Source: CAZSDU01 sp964429135
GTDB lineage: Bacteria; Bacteroidota; Bacteroidia; Bacteroidales; FEN-979
Length of the DNA stretch: 64,000 nucleotides
Assembly (NCBI GenBank): GCA_964429135.1
Contig: CAYSAU010000014.1
Span: 1-64,000 of the forward strand
Reading direction: 5' to 3'
Below, piece by piece: positions 33,038 through 41,735 of the stretch. The notes under the pieces were generated by a model, which was given only the letters and a program-made list of their open reading frames with translations, had not been told where the DNA came from and ran no database searches. How positions within the stretch are numbered: position 1 is the first letter of the stretch; each line of letters begins with the position of its first letter. The position numbers were made by a program, and so were the translations under genes.

Positions 33038-34420
33038 TTACTTCTCTTCAAGGTAATCCACACAAAACCGGACCCAGTCCTTAACCGATTTATCGAGAAA
33101 GAAATCGGGCTGAATCCCGATGTTGTCAATGGGAAAATCGGGAAGTCTTGCCGACCGCCATGTTGGCAGCATCAGTTTGTAATTTCTGCAGCCAAAATCA
33201 AAAAAACAGGCAGAGCCGTAATCAAGCGCCCCATACGTCGGGACACCCATGATTTTAACTTTTTTACTCTGCCTGGCATCAAGGGCAAACGCTTCCGCTG
33301 AGCTGGCAGTCCCTTTATTTACCAGTATGACGACTTGTTTCGGGCTTCGCACCGAGCGTTTTATCGTGTCGATGCAGACATCGGATGTATCGGGATTGAC
33401 GAACCGCCCGGTCTTGCCGTTAAATTTTTCTTTCATCCTCTTTACCGTCTCCTTTCCATCCTCTCCTTCGTACCATCCTTCTATCTCCCGAAGAAGGGTA
33501 GGTGTCACAAGGAATTCCTGGCCAAGACCTCTCAGTGAATTTGTCAGGATGTAGGGGTAAAGGCCTGAATAACCTTCATAAACGCCACCCCCGTTGTTCC
33601 TGATATCGATGATGAGGTTCTCGCAGGATTCTATTGCTTCGCGGTTGGATTCGATCAGTTTGCCAATCCTTTCCAGGAACTCATGGCGGAAACTGGAAAT
33701 ACAGAGTAAGGAGGTCGCATCGGTCAGTTTCTTGAAATAAAATCCTTCTACTTCATCCAGCCGTCTCCTCTTATCTTCCTCCGTAAGTGCGGGGATTGGC
33801 AGCTCCCTGATATAATTGGCTCCCGAAAATGACAGGATCCATCCGTCAACCAGCTTCCAATTCTCTTTGATGAGCGAATGGTCCCTCATGTAAAAATCTG
33901 CGGTACCATCCGTGTACAGTCTGAACTTGACCTGTCCAGGCTTCCAGAATGCGGTATCAGCATCTATGATGAACCCGGTGTACATGCTGTCCTGCCTGGT
34001 AGTTCCTACTTTATAGGTGAAGGAGCTCCAAATGCCTTCCAACGGATCCTTTGCCGCCCGGATCCTTTCAGCAAACTGAACCATGTCGGGCATGCATTTA
34101 TCTGCTTTCCCGACTGCCGTCTTTTCCCCGGTTTCATCGTCTGATGCAAAAATGGAAATATGGCCATCCCGAAAAAAGGAGACGTATTCCTTCAGCAGTT
34201 TCACGCATTCTGGATCAGAGGTTGTTGAGGACCTTGCATCCAGGTTCTCCTTGAAATTCGTGTAAAGCAGTTTATCCGGGGTTTTTTCATTGAAACCAGG
34301 GTAACTGGTCTCCACGGTTGTGATCATCCGGGTCAATGCCCTTCTGCAATCACAATCATCCTGGGCATAACATACGGAATATGTTGTAAGAATCAACAAT
34401 GCAGCAAGTGGTCTTTTCAT
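33038..34420 (-). CDS. S41-family (tail-specific) peptidase
   Basis: A 460-residue exported protease (signal peptide MKRPLAALLILTTYSVCYAQ). The N-terminal helical part carries CDCRRALTRMITTVETSYPGF and EYVSFFRDGHISI. The C-terminal S41 core shows LIIDIRNNGGGVYEGYSGLYPYILT and VVILVNKGTASSAEAFALDARQSKKVKIMG, in which the Ser of GTASSAE is the nucleophile. No PDZ domain is apparent. A periplasmic or outer-membrane tail-specific peptidase is expected; substrate unknown. Start chosen because the signal peptide begins there. Confidence 0.85.
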   Translation of the reverse strand: MKRPLAALLILTTYSVCYAQDDCDCRRALTRMITTVETSYPGFNEKTPDKLLYTNFKENLDARSSTTSDPECVKLLKEYVSFFRDGHISIFASDDETGEKTAVGKADKCMPDMVQFAERIRAAKDPLEGIWSSFTYKVGTTRQDSMYTGFIIDADTAFWKPGQVKFRLYTDGTADFYMRDHSLIKENWKLVDGWILSFSGANYIRELPIPALTEEDKRRRLDEVEGFYFKKLTDATSLLCISSFRHEFLERIGKLIESNREAIESCENLIIDIRNNGGGVYEGYSGLYPYILTNSLRGLGQEFLVTPTLLREIEGWYEGEDGKETVKRMKEKFNGKTGRFVNPDTSDVCIDTIKRSVRSPKQVVILVNKGTASSAEAFALDARQSKKVKIMGVPTYGALDYGSACFFDFGCRNYKLMLPTWRSARLPDFPIDNIGIQPDFFLDKSVKDWVRFCVDYLEEK

Positions 34421-34566
34421 ATTATTTTTTGTTTGCGGTTAAATAAATAGTTCCAAAGGTTTTTCCTATTGGTCGTTATTTTGGTTTAGTTGAAATCTCC
34501 ACGAAACTAATATTCATCGTACAATAAACGTCGCGTACGAGTTCGTGTTTGCGGAGAGTCTGCTTT

Positions 34567-36396
34567 TCATGGGTTAGTTGAATGGGGAAACAGCGCAATA
34601 TTATCGATGTTTAAATTCTTAATTACATATTCATTCCATGCATGCAACGATTTTTCATTTTTCCCCAGCTGTACGTCTTTAAGATAACGCCGGGTAATTA
34701 TCGCAATACTTTCAATTGTTTCCTTATAAATGGAATCGACCTGTGCGACAGTCCATGATTTCAGGCTGAGTCCCTTTTCCATCTTTCGTCTTTCAATTTC
34801 ACAGAGATCGAAACAGATATTTAAAAACACGGTCGTATAGGGTTGTTCAGGAAGATGAAAAAAAGTTTTACCGGCATCGAAAACAGTGTATGAACGATGA
34901 TGCAGGGTGTCGCCCGATTGCGTAACATCCAGCAATATCTGGACTTTCAGATCATACAGGTTGCTTTGAATACTGTTGTTGATTTTTTCCTGTGGATAAA
35001 TATTATTTTGAGCTAATTCCCGGTTCAGCCGAATTCGTTTATCGGGTGACCAAAAGGTATAATAGGAATCATACAATTTTGAAAATGTGGAATCGGTATG
35101 TGAAAATTTCAGAAAGTCTTTACCATAATTACCTTCTCCATAATTTATCAGATGACCATTTTGGGAAAAGAAACCCAGATTTTCCTTTTGCTTTTCGGTA
35201 AGACACAAGGTAAAATTGCTTTTCCAAAAAAAGTTATTGTATGGGATGAACGTCATTTTGCGATAATCATCAAACCCATTATCGTATTCAAACCAGGGCA
35301 GAATGAAGGGATTGTCATAATCATAAAAATACAATACGCCTTTTGTGATGATGTCCCTTGTAATGACCGAAGGAATTTCGACAGTTGGTTTTTCCCTGAC
35401 ACTCTTGTATGCTACATCGTAGTTAAAGTCAATATGATCAAGTAGCCCGGAGTTGCCGTCCTGCTTAATCGTAATATCTATTTTCAGGTTAACATTCAAG
35501 AGTGAATCCTTGGAAAACAATGGAAGGAAAGGGTGTTTCGAGGTATTTTCAATATTCAGGCTGATCTTTCTCATCGCGAAGGTCTCTTTATCCATCCACA
35601 CCTCACCTGAAAAGCAACTGATCTCCTTTTTCCGGGGTTGAAATTCAATCTGGTAGGTTTCATGATCACCAGGTTTTATTTTAACACGGAAATATCTTTT
35701 CAATTCCCGTTTATTCAATTGAAAAGGGATAAAAGGATAGAACTCATCTCTTTTCGTAAGGTTAATCCTGCTGATGGCTGCTGAAGCATTCAGGGTCAAA
35801 AAATACCGTTTATCCAGTACAGCCAGACCTAACTTCCCATTTTTAAAGCCCAGTTTTTCAAAGGAAATTCCATTCATGTATCCGTTATAATAGCACTCCA
35901 GTTGCTCAATCGGTTGCTCTTTGGTTTGGGTCTCTATACCGTAGTACACCTTTGCCGTGCGGCTGGTTTGATCCATTATAAGTTTCCTTCTGCACCGGTC
36001 CAGGATGTCGAAAATAAAGTCGTCCTTTGAATGAATAACAACCTCATCCAGGAGAACATCTTTCCGTTTCAGCAATATGGAAAGGTTCTTCAACAGAAGT
36101 GTAACCGGGATGGCCTGAGGCTCGTACCCCACATAGGAGAATAGCAGGGTGTCTTTGTTGGGGTCGACAGAAATATGGAACATCCCCTCACCGTTTGTTA
36201 TCGTCCCTTTCGTGCTTCCCTTGACTGAAATACTGCAGTAGAGCAAGGGCTCCTCTGTTTTGGAATCTTTAACCCAACCCTCGACGGTGGTTTGTGCAAA
36301 GGAACAGACCGAGCAAAACAGCATGATGACTGTCAGATAGAATCGCAAACCATTCAGGATGCCTATATCTTTATTCGATTGACTGTTAAAATTCAT
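34567..36396 (-). CDS. Carboxypeptidase-regulatory-like domain protein (large)
   Basis: A 609-residue exported protein. After the signal region (FYLTVIMLFCSVCSFAQ, near residue 20-35) comes a CarboxypepD_reg-like domain: TTVEGWVKDSKTEEPLLYCSISVKGSTKGTITNGEGMFHISV...LLFSYVGYE (about 36-105), ending in LLDEVVIHSKDDFIFDILDRCRRKL. The remaining 480 residues are a beta-rich outer-membrane-like part (MDKETFAMRKISLNIEN, DHIDFNYDVAYKSVR, FWKSNFTLCLTE) without TonB plug. It belongs with the proteins at 44353 and 47104 as a family known in Bacteroidota but without assigned function. Possibly surface-exposed lipoprotein partner. Confidence 0.75.
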   Translation of the reverse strand: MNFNSQSNKDIGILNGLRFYLTVIMLFCSVCSFAQTTVEGWVKDSKTEEPLLYCSISVKGSTKGTITNGEGMFHISVDPNKDTLLFSYVGYEPQAIPVTLLLKNLSILLKRKDVLLDEVVIHSKDDFIFDILDRCRRKLIMDQTSRTAKVYYGIETQTKEQPIEQLECYYNGYMNGISFEKLGFKNGKLGLAVLDKRYFLTLNASAAISRINLTKRDEFYPFIPFQLNKRELKRYFRVKIKPGDHETYQIEFQPRKKEISCFSGEVWMDKETFAMRKISLNIENTSKHPFLPLFSKDSLLNVNLKIDITIKQDGNSGLLDHIDFNYDVAYKSVREKPTVEIPSVITRDIITKGVLYFYDYDNPFILPWFEYDNGFDDYRKMTFIPYNNFFWKSNFTLCLTEKQKENLGFFSQNGHLINYGEGNYGKDFLKFSHTDSTFSKLYDSYYTFWSPDKRIRLNRELAQNNIYPQEKINNSIQSNLYDLKVQILLDVTQSGDTLHHRSYTVFDAGKTFFHLPEQPYTTVFLNICFDLCEIERRKMEKGLSLKSWTVAQVDSIYKETIESIAIITRRYLKDVQLGKNEKSLHAWNEYVIKNLNIDNIALFPHSTNP

Positions 36397-36411
36397 TGAC
36401 CACCGCCATTA

Positions 36412-37065
36412 CTACTTTCCATAAATTGCCTGTATCCCCTGAATGTCTCCCTGCTGAAGCGTTTCATAACACTGGTTTGGGTTCATTACATTGTTGCTGA
36501 GAACATGTCCCAACCCCAGAACATGCCCGATCTCATGTAGTGCCAGGTAGTAATATGAATCACATGTGGCATTCGCGATAGGCCTGATGACCAACAAACC
36601 TGCCAACTGATGACAAGGTTCGCCTGAAAAAGGCGGATATCCCAGTCCTCCCTGTGTGATATTGGCAATTGCAATTCGTATATCTGCTTTTTCATTATTT
36701 GGGATCTCAATAAATTTTAAAGGTACCACAGATGTCCATTCTAAAAGTGCTTTCTTGATACTTTCTTTTGAACTATCGATGACCTGATTAAAAGACAAGC
36801 TGATTACATCATCCTGCGAATGCGTATTAAATGTATAACCTGAATCCAAAAATGAGTAAGACAGTGTTAAAGAGTCTGAACGCTGAATTTGCCTGGAATT
36901 GGTCATATCCCATTGGAGACCGAACAGGCAATACGCCGCCTGACTTGAGCCATCACAATTTGAAAATATGAGATCGTTGCAAACAGAAAATCTGTTGCAC
37001 TCTTCCTTATTACAAGAAGCAATAATCAAAACAAAAAGAAAAAACAACATCTTTTTATGGTTCAT
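36412..37065 (-). CDS. Matrixin-type (MMP-like) metalloprotease lipoprotein
   Basis: A 217-residue lipoprotein (lipobox LIIASC at about residue 18) with a metzincin catalytic domain. H177-E178-x-x-H181-x-x-G-x-x-H187 (HEIGHVLGLGH) is the complete zinc site, and NNVMNPNQ at 192-199 gives the Met-turn (M194). Upstream, FIEIPNNEKADIRIAIANI matches the calcium- and strand-rich part of matrixins, and SYSFLDSGYTFN the start of the domain. It is a secreted or surface-anchored protease, like the matrixin-type MMPs of other Bacteroidota. It overlaps the SDR gene by ATGA, so both are co-translated. Confidence 0.9.
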   Translation of the reverse strand: MNHKKMLFFLFVLIIASCNKEECNRFSVCNDLIFSNCDGSSQAAYCLFGLQWDMTNSRQIQRSDSLTLSYSFLDSGYTFNTHSQDDVISLSFNQVIDSSKESIKKALLEWTSVVPLKFIEIPNNEKADIRIAIANITQGGLGYPPFSGEPCHQLAGLLVIRPIANATCDSYYYLALHEIGHVLGLGHVLSNNVMNPNQCYETLQQGDIQGIQAIYGK

Positions 37066-37988
37066 GGTGTGTGCATCGTATTTGCATATCTAGAAATTTT
37101 GTCGGCAATTTGAGTGGTTTTTTCGTCCTTGCATAGTTGCAGGCTGGCTAACCATAATCTATCCTGCATTGCCCGATTTAAAACGATTTCTTCCTCAGTA
37201 ATATCAGTAAATTTTTTTTTCCACGTCATAAACCTGCCTGATTTCTTCAGGCTCTCTTCCATTTTCTCAGTAAACAAAGGAGCCATGATCATCCCACATT
37301 TTTCTATTGAAATAAATGTTCCCAACATCTTCATGAGCGTCGCCATTATTCTCATGGGAACAGGAATAATATTCAGTTGATTACTCCATACTGTTTCAGA
37401 TATTTCAAAACCAATAAAGGAAAGTTTTGATCCTTTTATACCCCTATGCAAATGATGTAACTTCACCAAGAACATTCTTTTAGCAACCATGGCCTGATGG
37501 ATGCCGCTTACATAACTCCAGGACTTTTTCATCTGCATATCATTCCAGCATATTTTACCCCCCCTGGTGACATTGAAAATGATTCTCCCCCCATTTTCAG
37601 CGTTTTCCAATAAATTCAATAAATTCAACGTCAACATAAAATGAGATAAATAATTGACTTGAAAATGTGAATCCATTCCATCTTCAGTTTCTACCCTTTG
37701 GGCCGCATAACCTAAACCGGCATTGATAAAGATACCATCCAGAAACGTATGTTTACTTTGAATCTCATTGATCGCATGCTTAACATCGCTGAGTTTGGCA
37801 AGGTCACATTGAATAATGGATATTTTATTATTCATGGTGATGCTTTCAATTTCCCTGATCGTTGACTCACCAAGTTCTTTGGATCTGCACAGCAGGATGA
37901 TTTCATGCATCTGTTGATCAATTCCTGCCAATACTTTCGCAACTCCTTTTCCCATGCCGTTGGTGCCGCCAGTTACTAATATTTTCAT
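37062..37988 (-). CDS. Short-chain dehydrogenase/reductase-like protein with altered active site
   Basis: A 308-residue cytoplasmic SDR. The Rossmann motif TGGTNGMGKGVAKVL (residues 6-20), the CDLAKLSDV acid region (61-69) and NAGLGYAAQ (89-97) are intact, so NAD(P) binding is likely. Aligned by eye to retinol-dehydrogenase-type SDRs through GKICWNDMQ...KSWSYVSGIHQAMVAKRMF, the catalytic Y-x3-K positions are I163 and M167, and the catalytic Ser of NVSSG is NVTRG. It thus appears to lack the usual chemistry. It is translationally coupled to the metalloprotease gene by overlapping ATGA. Confidence 0.8.
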   Translation of the reverse strand: MKILVTGGTNGMGKGVAKVLAGIDQQMHEIILLCRSKELGESTIREIESITMNNKISIIQCDLAKLSDVKHAINEIQSKHTFLDGIFINAGLGYAAQRVETEDGMDSHFQVNYLSHFMLTLNLLNLLENAENGGRIIFNVTRGGKICWNDMQMKKSWSYVSGIHQAMVAKRMFLVKLHHLHRGIKGSKLSFIGFEISETVWSNQLNIIPVPMRIMATLMKMLGTFISIEKCGMIMAPLFTEKMEESLKKSGRFMTWKKKFTDITEEEIVLNRAMQDRLWLASLQLCKDEKTTQIADKISRYANTMHTP

Positions 37989-38127
37989 TGTTAATTCCTC
38001 CTTAATTATATTGGTTCTTGTCTTTTGTACTCACTACATGCCATCATTTTGCATGCAGCCATTCTTATTTCACGGGTTATCTTCTGTGAAACAAGCGTAG
38101 CAGCAATTATGGCACTATTGTCCACCT

Positions 38128-39246
38128 TTATTTGCTTATTTTTTCGAGCATCGACCTGGAGCGGACATCATCCGGATCAATTTCTAGGGCTTTTTTAAAG
38201 CAGCCCTTCGCTGTGTTGAGATCCTCCTTTTGATAACAGGTTAATCCAAATCCATAATAATAGATCGCTATGTTTGGGTACAGTTTGATCAGGTACCTGA
38301 ACCAGTCAATCGCCTCATCGAACTTTTTTTCATTTTTCAGGTTGAGGGCCATATCGAACAGCACATCACCTTTGGGTAGAACCGTAAAGCCATACTTTCT
38401 CGATAGTTCATCGAAATGGGATTTCATCTGAGCGATGCTGAATTTTCGCATTTCCAGGGTGACCGTGCATTCGGAGAAGAAAAAGAGCAGCGCATTGTGC
38501 AGCGAGGCGTAAGGCACATGGCCGTCGTTGCGGATCATTTCAAGCTTCCATGTGAATCCCTCCGGCGATTTCTGTTCAAGTATCTTCTCAAATTCCTGAA
38601 TCGTATCCAGCACTTCAACATAATCCAACTCTCCGTGGTTCACGTATAGTTTTTTTATGAGTCCGCGGTTGGTCTCCAGAAATCTTCTGGTTTCATTCAA
38701 CAGGAAACTAGGGCACCAGCCCAGCATCGGACTGGCAATTACATAGGCATCAAAGAGTGCGGGATGAAACAGGAGGTTGATTAATACGTACAGCCCGCTG
38801 TTTGATTGCCCTGCCAGTATTTTATAATTGTTGGTACTGTAGTTTTTATTGATTTCGGGAATCAGTTCCTTTTCCAGAAAACTGTAAAATTTCTCGGCCA
38901 TTTTCAATTGATCTGAATCATCAGGGCAGCCCCAGTAGTTTTGTGCCACACCAGTATTCGATATCCCGATGAGGATCATATCAGGAATCCGCTCGCTGCT
39001 GAGGTTGTCAATCGTGGCGCAGGCATTGGCAAAGGTTGCAGCGCACTGGCCGTTCATCAGATACACAACAGGATAGGTCATGTTAGATCCGGAGTACCCA
39101 TCCGGTAGGTGAACAAGATAGGAGACTTCACCACACAGGATTCCGGAATTGAAACTGTTTACCTGCCCGATGGTGACAGGCTCCTGGGCAATGAGGTTCG
39201 CCTGCGACATCAGGAAGCAGGTCATTACAAACAGAATATATTTCAT
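38128..39246 (-). CDS. Exported esterase D-type hydrolase with C-terminal TPR
   Basis: A 372-residue protein with a signal peptide (MKYILFVMTCFLMSQANLIAQ; ATG 39246). Residues about 30-265 are an esterase/IroE-like alpha/beta-hydrolase (PF00756): YPVVYLMNGQ, the nucleophile elbow LAGQSNSGLYVLINLL and a C-terminal NDGHVPYASLHNALLFF with the catalytic His. Residues about 300-372 form two TPR helix pairs (LFDMALNLKNEKKFDEAIDWFRYLIKL, YYYGFGLTCYQKEDLNTAKGCFKKALEIDPDD). The TPR is at the other end than in the 24678 protein. Dyad copy D is 195 bp upstream. Substrate unknown. Confidence 0.85.
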   Translation of the reverse strand: MKYILFVMTCFLMSQANLIAQEPVTIGQVNSFNSGILCGEVSYLVHLPDGYSGSNMTYPVVYLMNGQCAATFANACATIDNLSSERIPDMILIGISNTGVAQNYWGCPDDSDQLKMAEKFYSFLEKELIPEINKNYSTNNYKILAGQSNSGLYVLINLLFHPALFDAYVIASPMLGWCPSFLLNETRRFLETNRGLIKKLYVNHGELDYVEVLDTIQEFEKILEQKSPEGFTWKLEMIRNDGHVPYASLHNALLFFFSECTVTLEMRKFSIAQMKSHFDELSRKYGFTVLPKGDVLFDMALNLKNEKKFDEAIDWFRYLIKLYPNIAIYYYGFGLTCYQKEDLNTAKGCFKKALEIDPDDVRSRSMLEKISK

Positions 39247-39547
39247 GGATTCATGCATTTAGTGTTCATTCCTGCCCTGATTTTCATGGCATTGGTGTGT
39301 TAGAAACCACGTGTGCAGCGCATGAACTCGAATAAGCAGAAAAGAATCCGATCGTTGATTTCATTTAAAAGTGGAATTTGATCATGCAGGGAAAAAGGAT
39401 GACTGATTTTTCCGGCAAAATAACTGCCTATTTTAACCCTGGTCGACCGTTATCGTGTTAAAGGACTGTTTATTTAAGGAAGAGGTGGTGTCCCGGCAAG
39501 CGTCTTTGCTTTTTCGCAAAAAATGACGGTGAGTTTAACATTCGTTG
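39247..39547. other. Intergenic stretch carrying dyad copy D
   Basis: No gene seen on either strand in these 301 bp. The dyad core is at 39442-39468. Between it and the start codon at 39246 the minus strand reads GGGTTAAAATAGGCAGTTATTTTGCCGG, which matches the post-dyad part of copy A (GTTATTTTGC string as -7-like), but then a further 160 bp without features. Confidence 0.4.
39442..39468 (-). promoter_or_regulatory. 27-bp dyad element, copy D
   Basis: Minus strand CAGTCCTTTAACACGATAAC then GGTCGAC. Arms GTCCTTT/AACGGTC pair with one mismatch. It lies 195 bp before the esterase ATG at 39246, farther than the other copies. Confidence 0.55.
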
Positions 39548-40375
39548 TTATTTTTTATTTTCAGGTTTCCAGTTTTTATATATCATTTCAAAACCTGCAC
39601 ATATGCTTTTAAATCCCAAAGAGTTATGAGATTCATTTTTATAATGTACGTAATCCCATATTAATCCTTCCGGTGCATTTTTTTCAAGCGCATCAATAAA
39701 AGGAAAAACTCCCATTTCCTTTTCATTTGACAACGAAATAAAAATTGATTTTTTAATATTTTTATGGTTCTTCATAAAATTTGGAATTTTTTTGACATAA
39801 GATTGATCGTCATACCATAAACTTGGATCAATGCATATGAACGAGTTGAATAAATCAGGTTGGTTTTCTAAAGCATAAATAGCAAACAATCCACCGGCTG
39901 AATGTCCAATAATACAACGGTCAAAAGCAGCCGGATATGCTGAATCAATAAAACTGACCAATTCTGAACTAATAAACTTAAGGAATTTATCTGCCCCACC
40001 ACCTGTTGGGCACTCTTTCGAAGGAGAGGGCAAATAATCTTTTTCTCTGTCACTGGAAACAATACCCACCAGTATCATTGGAGGTAAGGTTTTTAACACT
40101 ACAGAATAATAATTTATAATACCGAAGGTCGCAAAAAGATTGTTTCCAACATCTAAAACATAGACTACTGGAAATTTTTCCTCTGGCATATCTTTATAGT
40201 TATAAGGAGGTATAACAACAATGGTTTTCCGTTCGTTTAATATTTTGGAATCAAAGTGGATTTTATCACCTATCACTAAATCACCATACTTTTGCTGGGC
40301 TAAGCATATGTTTGACTGACAATAAGTTAAAAGTAAAATGAAGTAAAGGATTAATTGTATTTTACCTGTTTTCAT
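39548..40375 (-). CDS. Exported esterase D-type hydrolase
   Basis: A 275-residue alpha/beta-hydrolase of the esterase D/IroE type (PF00756). Signal peptide MKTGKIQLILYFILLLTYCQ; the ATG at 40375 is chosen because the longer frame (40402) only adds a basic stretch. Features: FPVVYVLDVGNNLFA, the nucleophile elbow IIGHSAGGLFAIYAL near residue 150, PSLWYDDQSYVKK with the acid region and a late ESHNSLG with the His. It is distantly related to the 38128 protein, without the TPR. Typical roles are release of iron from siderophores or deacylation; not determined. Dyad copy E lies 64 bp upstream. Confidence 0.85.
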   Translation of the reverse strand: MKTGKIQLILYFILLLTYCQSNICLAQQKYGDLVIGDKIHFDSKILNERKTIVVIPPYNYKDMPEEKFPVVYVLDVGNNLFATFGIINYYSVVLKTLPPMILVGIVSSDREKDYLPSPSKECPTGGGADKFLKFISSELVSFIDSAYPAAFDRCIIGHSAGGLFAIYALENQPDLFNSFICIDPSLWYDDQSYVKKIPNFMKNHKNIKKSIFISLSNEKEMGVFPFIDALEKNAPEGLIWDYVHYKNESHNSLGFKSICAGFEMIYKNWKPENKK

Positions 40376-40439
40376 ATATAGTCTTTTAATCATGCGATAC
40401 ATTGTCCTGTTGGAATTATTACAATGAATGTTGACACCT

Positions 40440-40466
40440 GTCGACCGTTTCCGTTTTAACGGACTG
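40440..40466 (-). promoter_or_regulatory. 27-bp dyad element, copy E
   Basis: Minus strand CAGTCCGTTAAAACGGAAAC then GGTCGAC. The arms are GTCCGTT and AACGGTC, as in copy A but with C-G pairs in place of T-A at the same position, an exchange that keeps pairing. It lies 64 bp before the ATG at 40375 and is followed by an A-tract upstream like the others. Confidence 0.6.
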
Positions 40467-40504
40467 TTTTTTTGAAGGCGGATCAGAGAGTAGTGTCTGT
40501 TTAC

Positions 40505-41644
40505 TCACTCCAACATGAATTTTTTATAAAATTGTTCTTTGCCGGTCAATACAATGACAAAATATATCCCCTTGGAAAATCCTGCTAAATTAACAGTAAT
40601 ATTCGACAGATCATGGTATGTGTCGGATAGCACCAATTTCCCTTCAATATTAAATATTTTGATAGAAATCTCCTTGTAAGATTTCCCATCAAACAAAATA
40701 TTAATCCTCTCCTTTGCCGGGTTTGGCACGACCTGAAAATTTTTTCCGGGAGTTTCAGATGACTCATGAGTCCCGGTGAAAATTACGGTTCTCAAACTGT
40801 CGATCAGATCATTAATTTTCACCCAGTAAATTGAACTTGGACTGCTATAACCGCTTTCGTAAAATAGATATTTATTGTCTGCGGTGACGAAAGGCCCGAA
40901 ATCGTCATCCGGAGTATTTACCCTTGTCCCCAGGTTTTGAGGATTGGTCCATGTGCCTGTGTTGTCTTTGAAACTAATATACAAGTCAGTAGTTCCGTGA
41001 CCACCGGGCCTGTTGGACATGAAAATCATGAATGACTCATCCTTTGAAAGAAAGAAGTCGCCTTCGTTTGACCCCGAGTTAACCGTAGACCCTAATCCAA
41101 GCAAGGTAGTATCGGAATTCTCTATTGCCAGCTTACAGATGTCAAACTGACCAAGTCCCTGCGCGGGGTGCGATGAAAAATAAAATTTACCACTCTCTGT
41201 TTCATTAAGGGAATGAACCTGGAATGAATTTAAAAACCGTGAAGGAGGAGCCCAGCTTGTTGCTGTTCTGTGAGAAATCCAGCCATCCCGGTAATTATTA
41301 TTTTCAAAATACAAACGCTCCCCATCCGGGGATAATGAAAGGCAATAGTAATTGTTAAATAGAGGGAAAGGACCATTCCAGGCAGCATTTTCATACTTGT
41401 AGTATTTAAATCTGAAAAAGGTCCAGCTGTTGTTTGTTTCTTCGAAAAAGATCTCCGTTCCATCCGCTGAAATGGCAATTTTTTCAACAGCGTAGTAACC
41501 CGGATCCGGAGTGAGGTTAAAAATCTTTCTGATAGTACCGGGAGGTGTTTGCCCCAGGTAGGAGACAGAATCAGGAATGTTTTGCGATAAGGCAGTTCCA
41601 ATAAACCAACCTGCAAGCAACAATGTCAACCTTAATTTTTTCAT
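40505..41644 (-). CDS. PD40-repeat protein with T9SS sorting domain
   Basis: A 379-residue secreted protein, third paralog of the PD40/T9SS group (signal peptide MKKLRLTLLLAGWFIGTALSQ, then the shared SYLGQTPPGTIRKIF). PD40 blades (ISADGTEIFFEETNN, LSPDGERLYFENNNYRDGW, LSKDESFMIFMSNRPGGHGTTDLYISFKD) are followed directly by a T9SS sorting domain (FQVVPNPAKERINILFD...FSKGIYFVIVLTGKEQFYKKFMLE). Unlike the other two it has no Ig domain and no dyad element upstream. The stretch before it (41645-41735) has no clear promoter. Confidence 0.85.
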   Translation of the reverse strand: MKKLRLTLLLAGWFIGTALSQNIPDSVSYLGQTPPGTIRKIFNLTPDPGYYAVEKIAISADGTEIFFEETNNSWTFFRFKYYKYENAAWNGPFPLFNNYYCLSLSPDGERLYFENNNYRDGWISHRTATSWAPPSRFLNSFQVHSLNETESGKFYFSSHPAQGLGQFDICKLAIENSDTTLLGLGSTVNSGSNEGDFFLSKDESFMIFMSNRPGGHGTTDLYISFKDNTGTWTNPQNLGTRVNTPDDDFGPFVTADNKYLFYESGYSSPSSIYWVKINDLIDSLRTVIFTGTHESSETPGKNFQVVPNPAKERINILFDGKSYKEISIKIFNIEGKLVLSDTYHDLSNITVNLAGFSKGIYFVIVLTGKEQFYKKFMLE

Positions 41645-41735
41645 GGGAATATCTGTTTTTAGTGAAAAACTTCACAAATAAAACAAGGATTCCCTGTCTG
41701 CAGGTTCAGAAACAGGTTCCCGAACCAATAATAAT

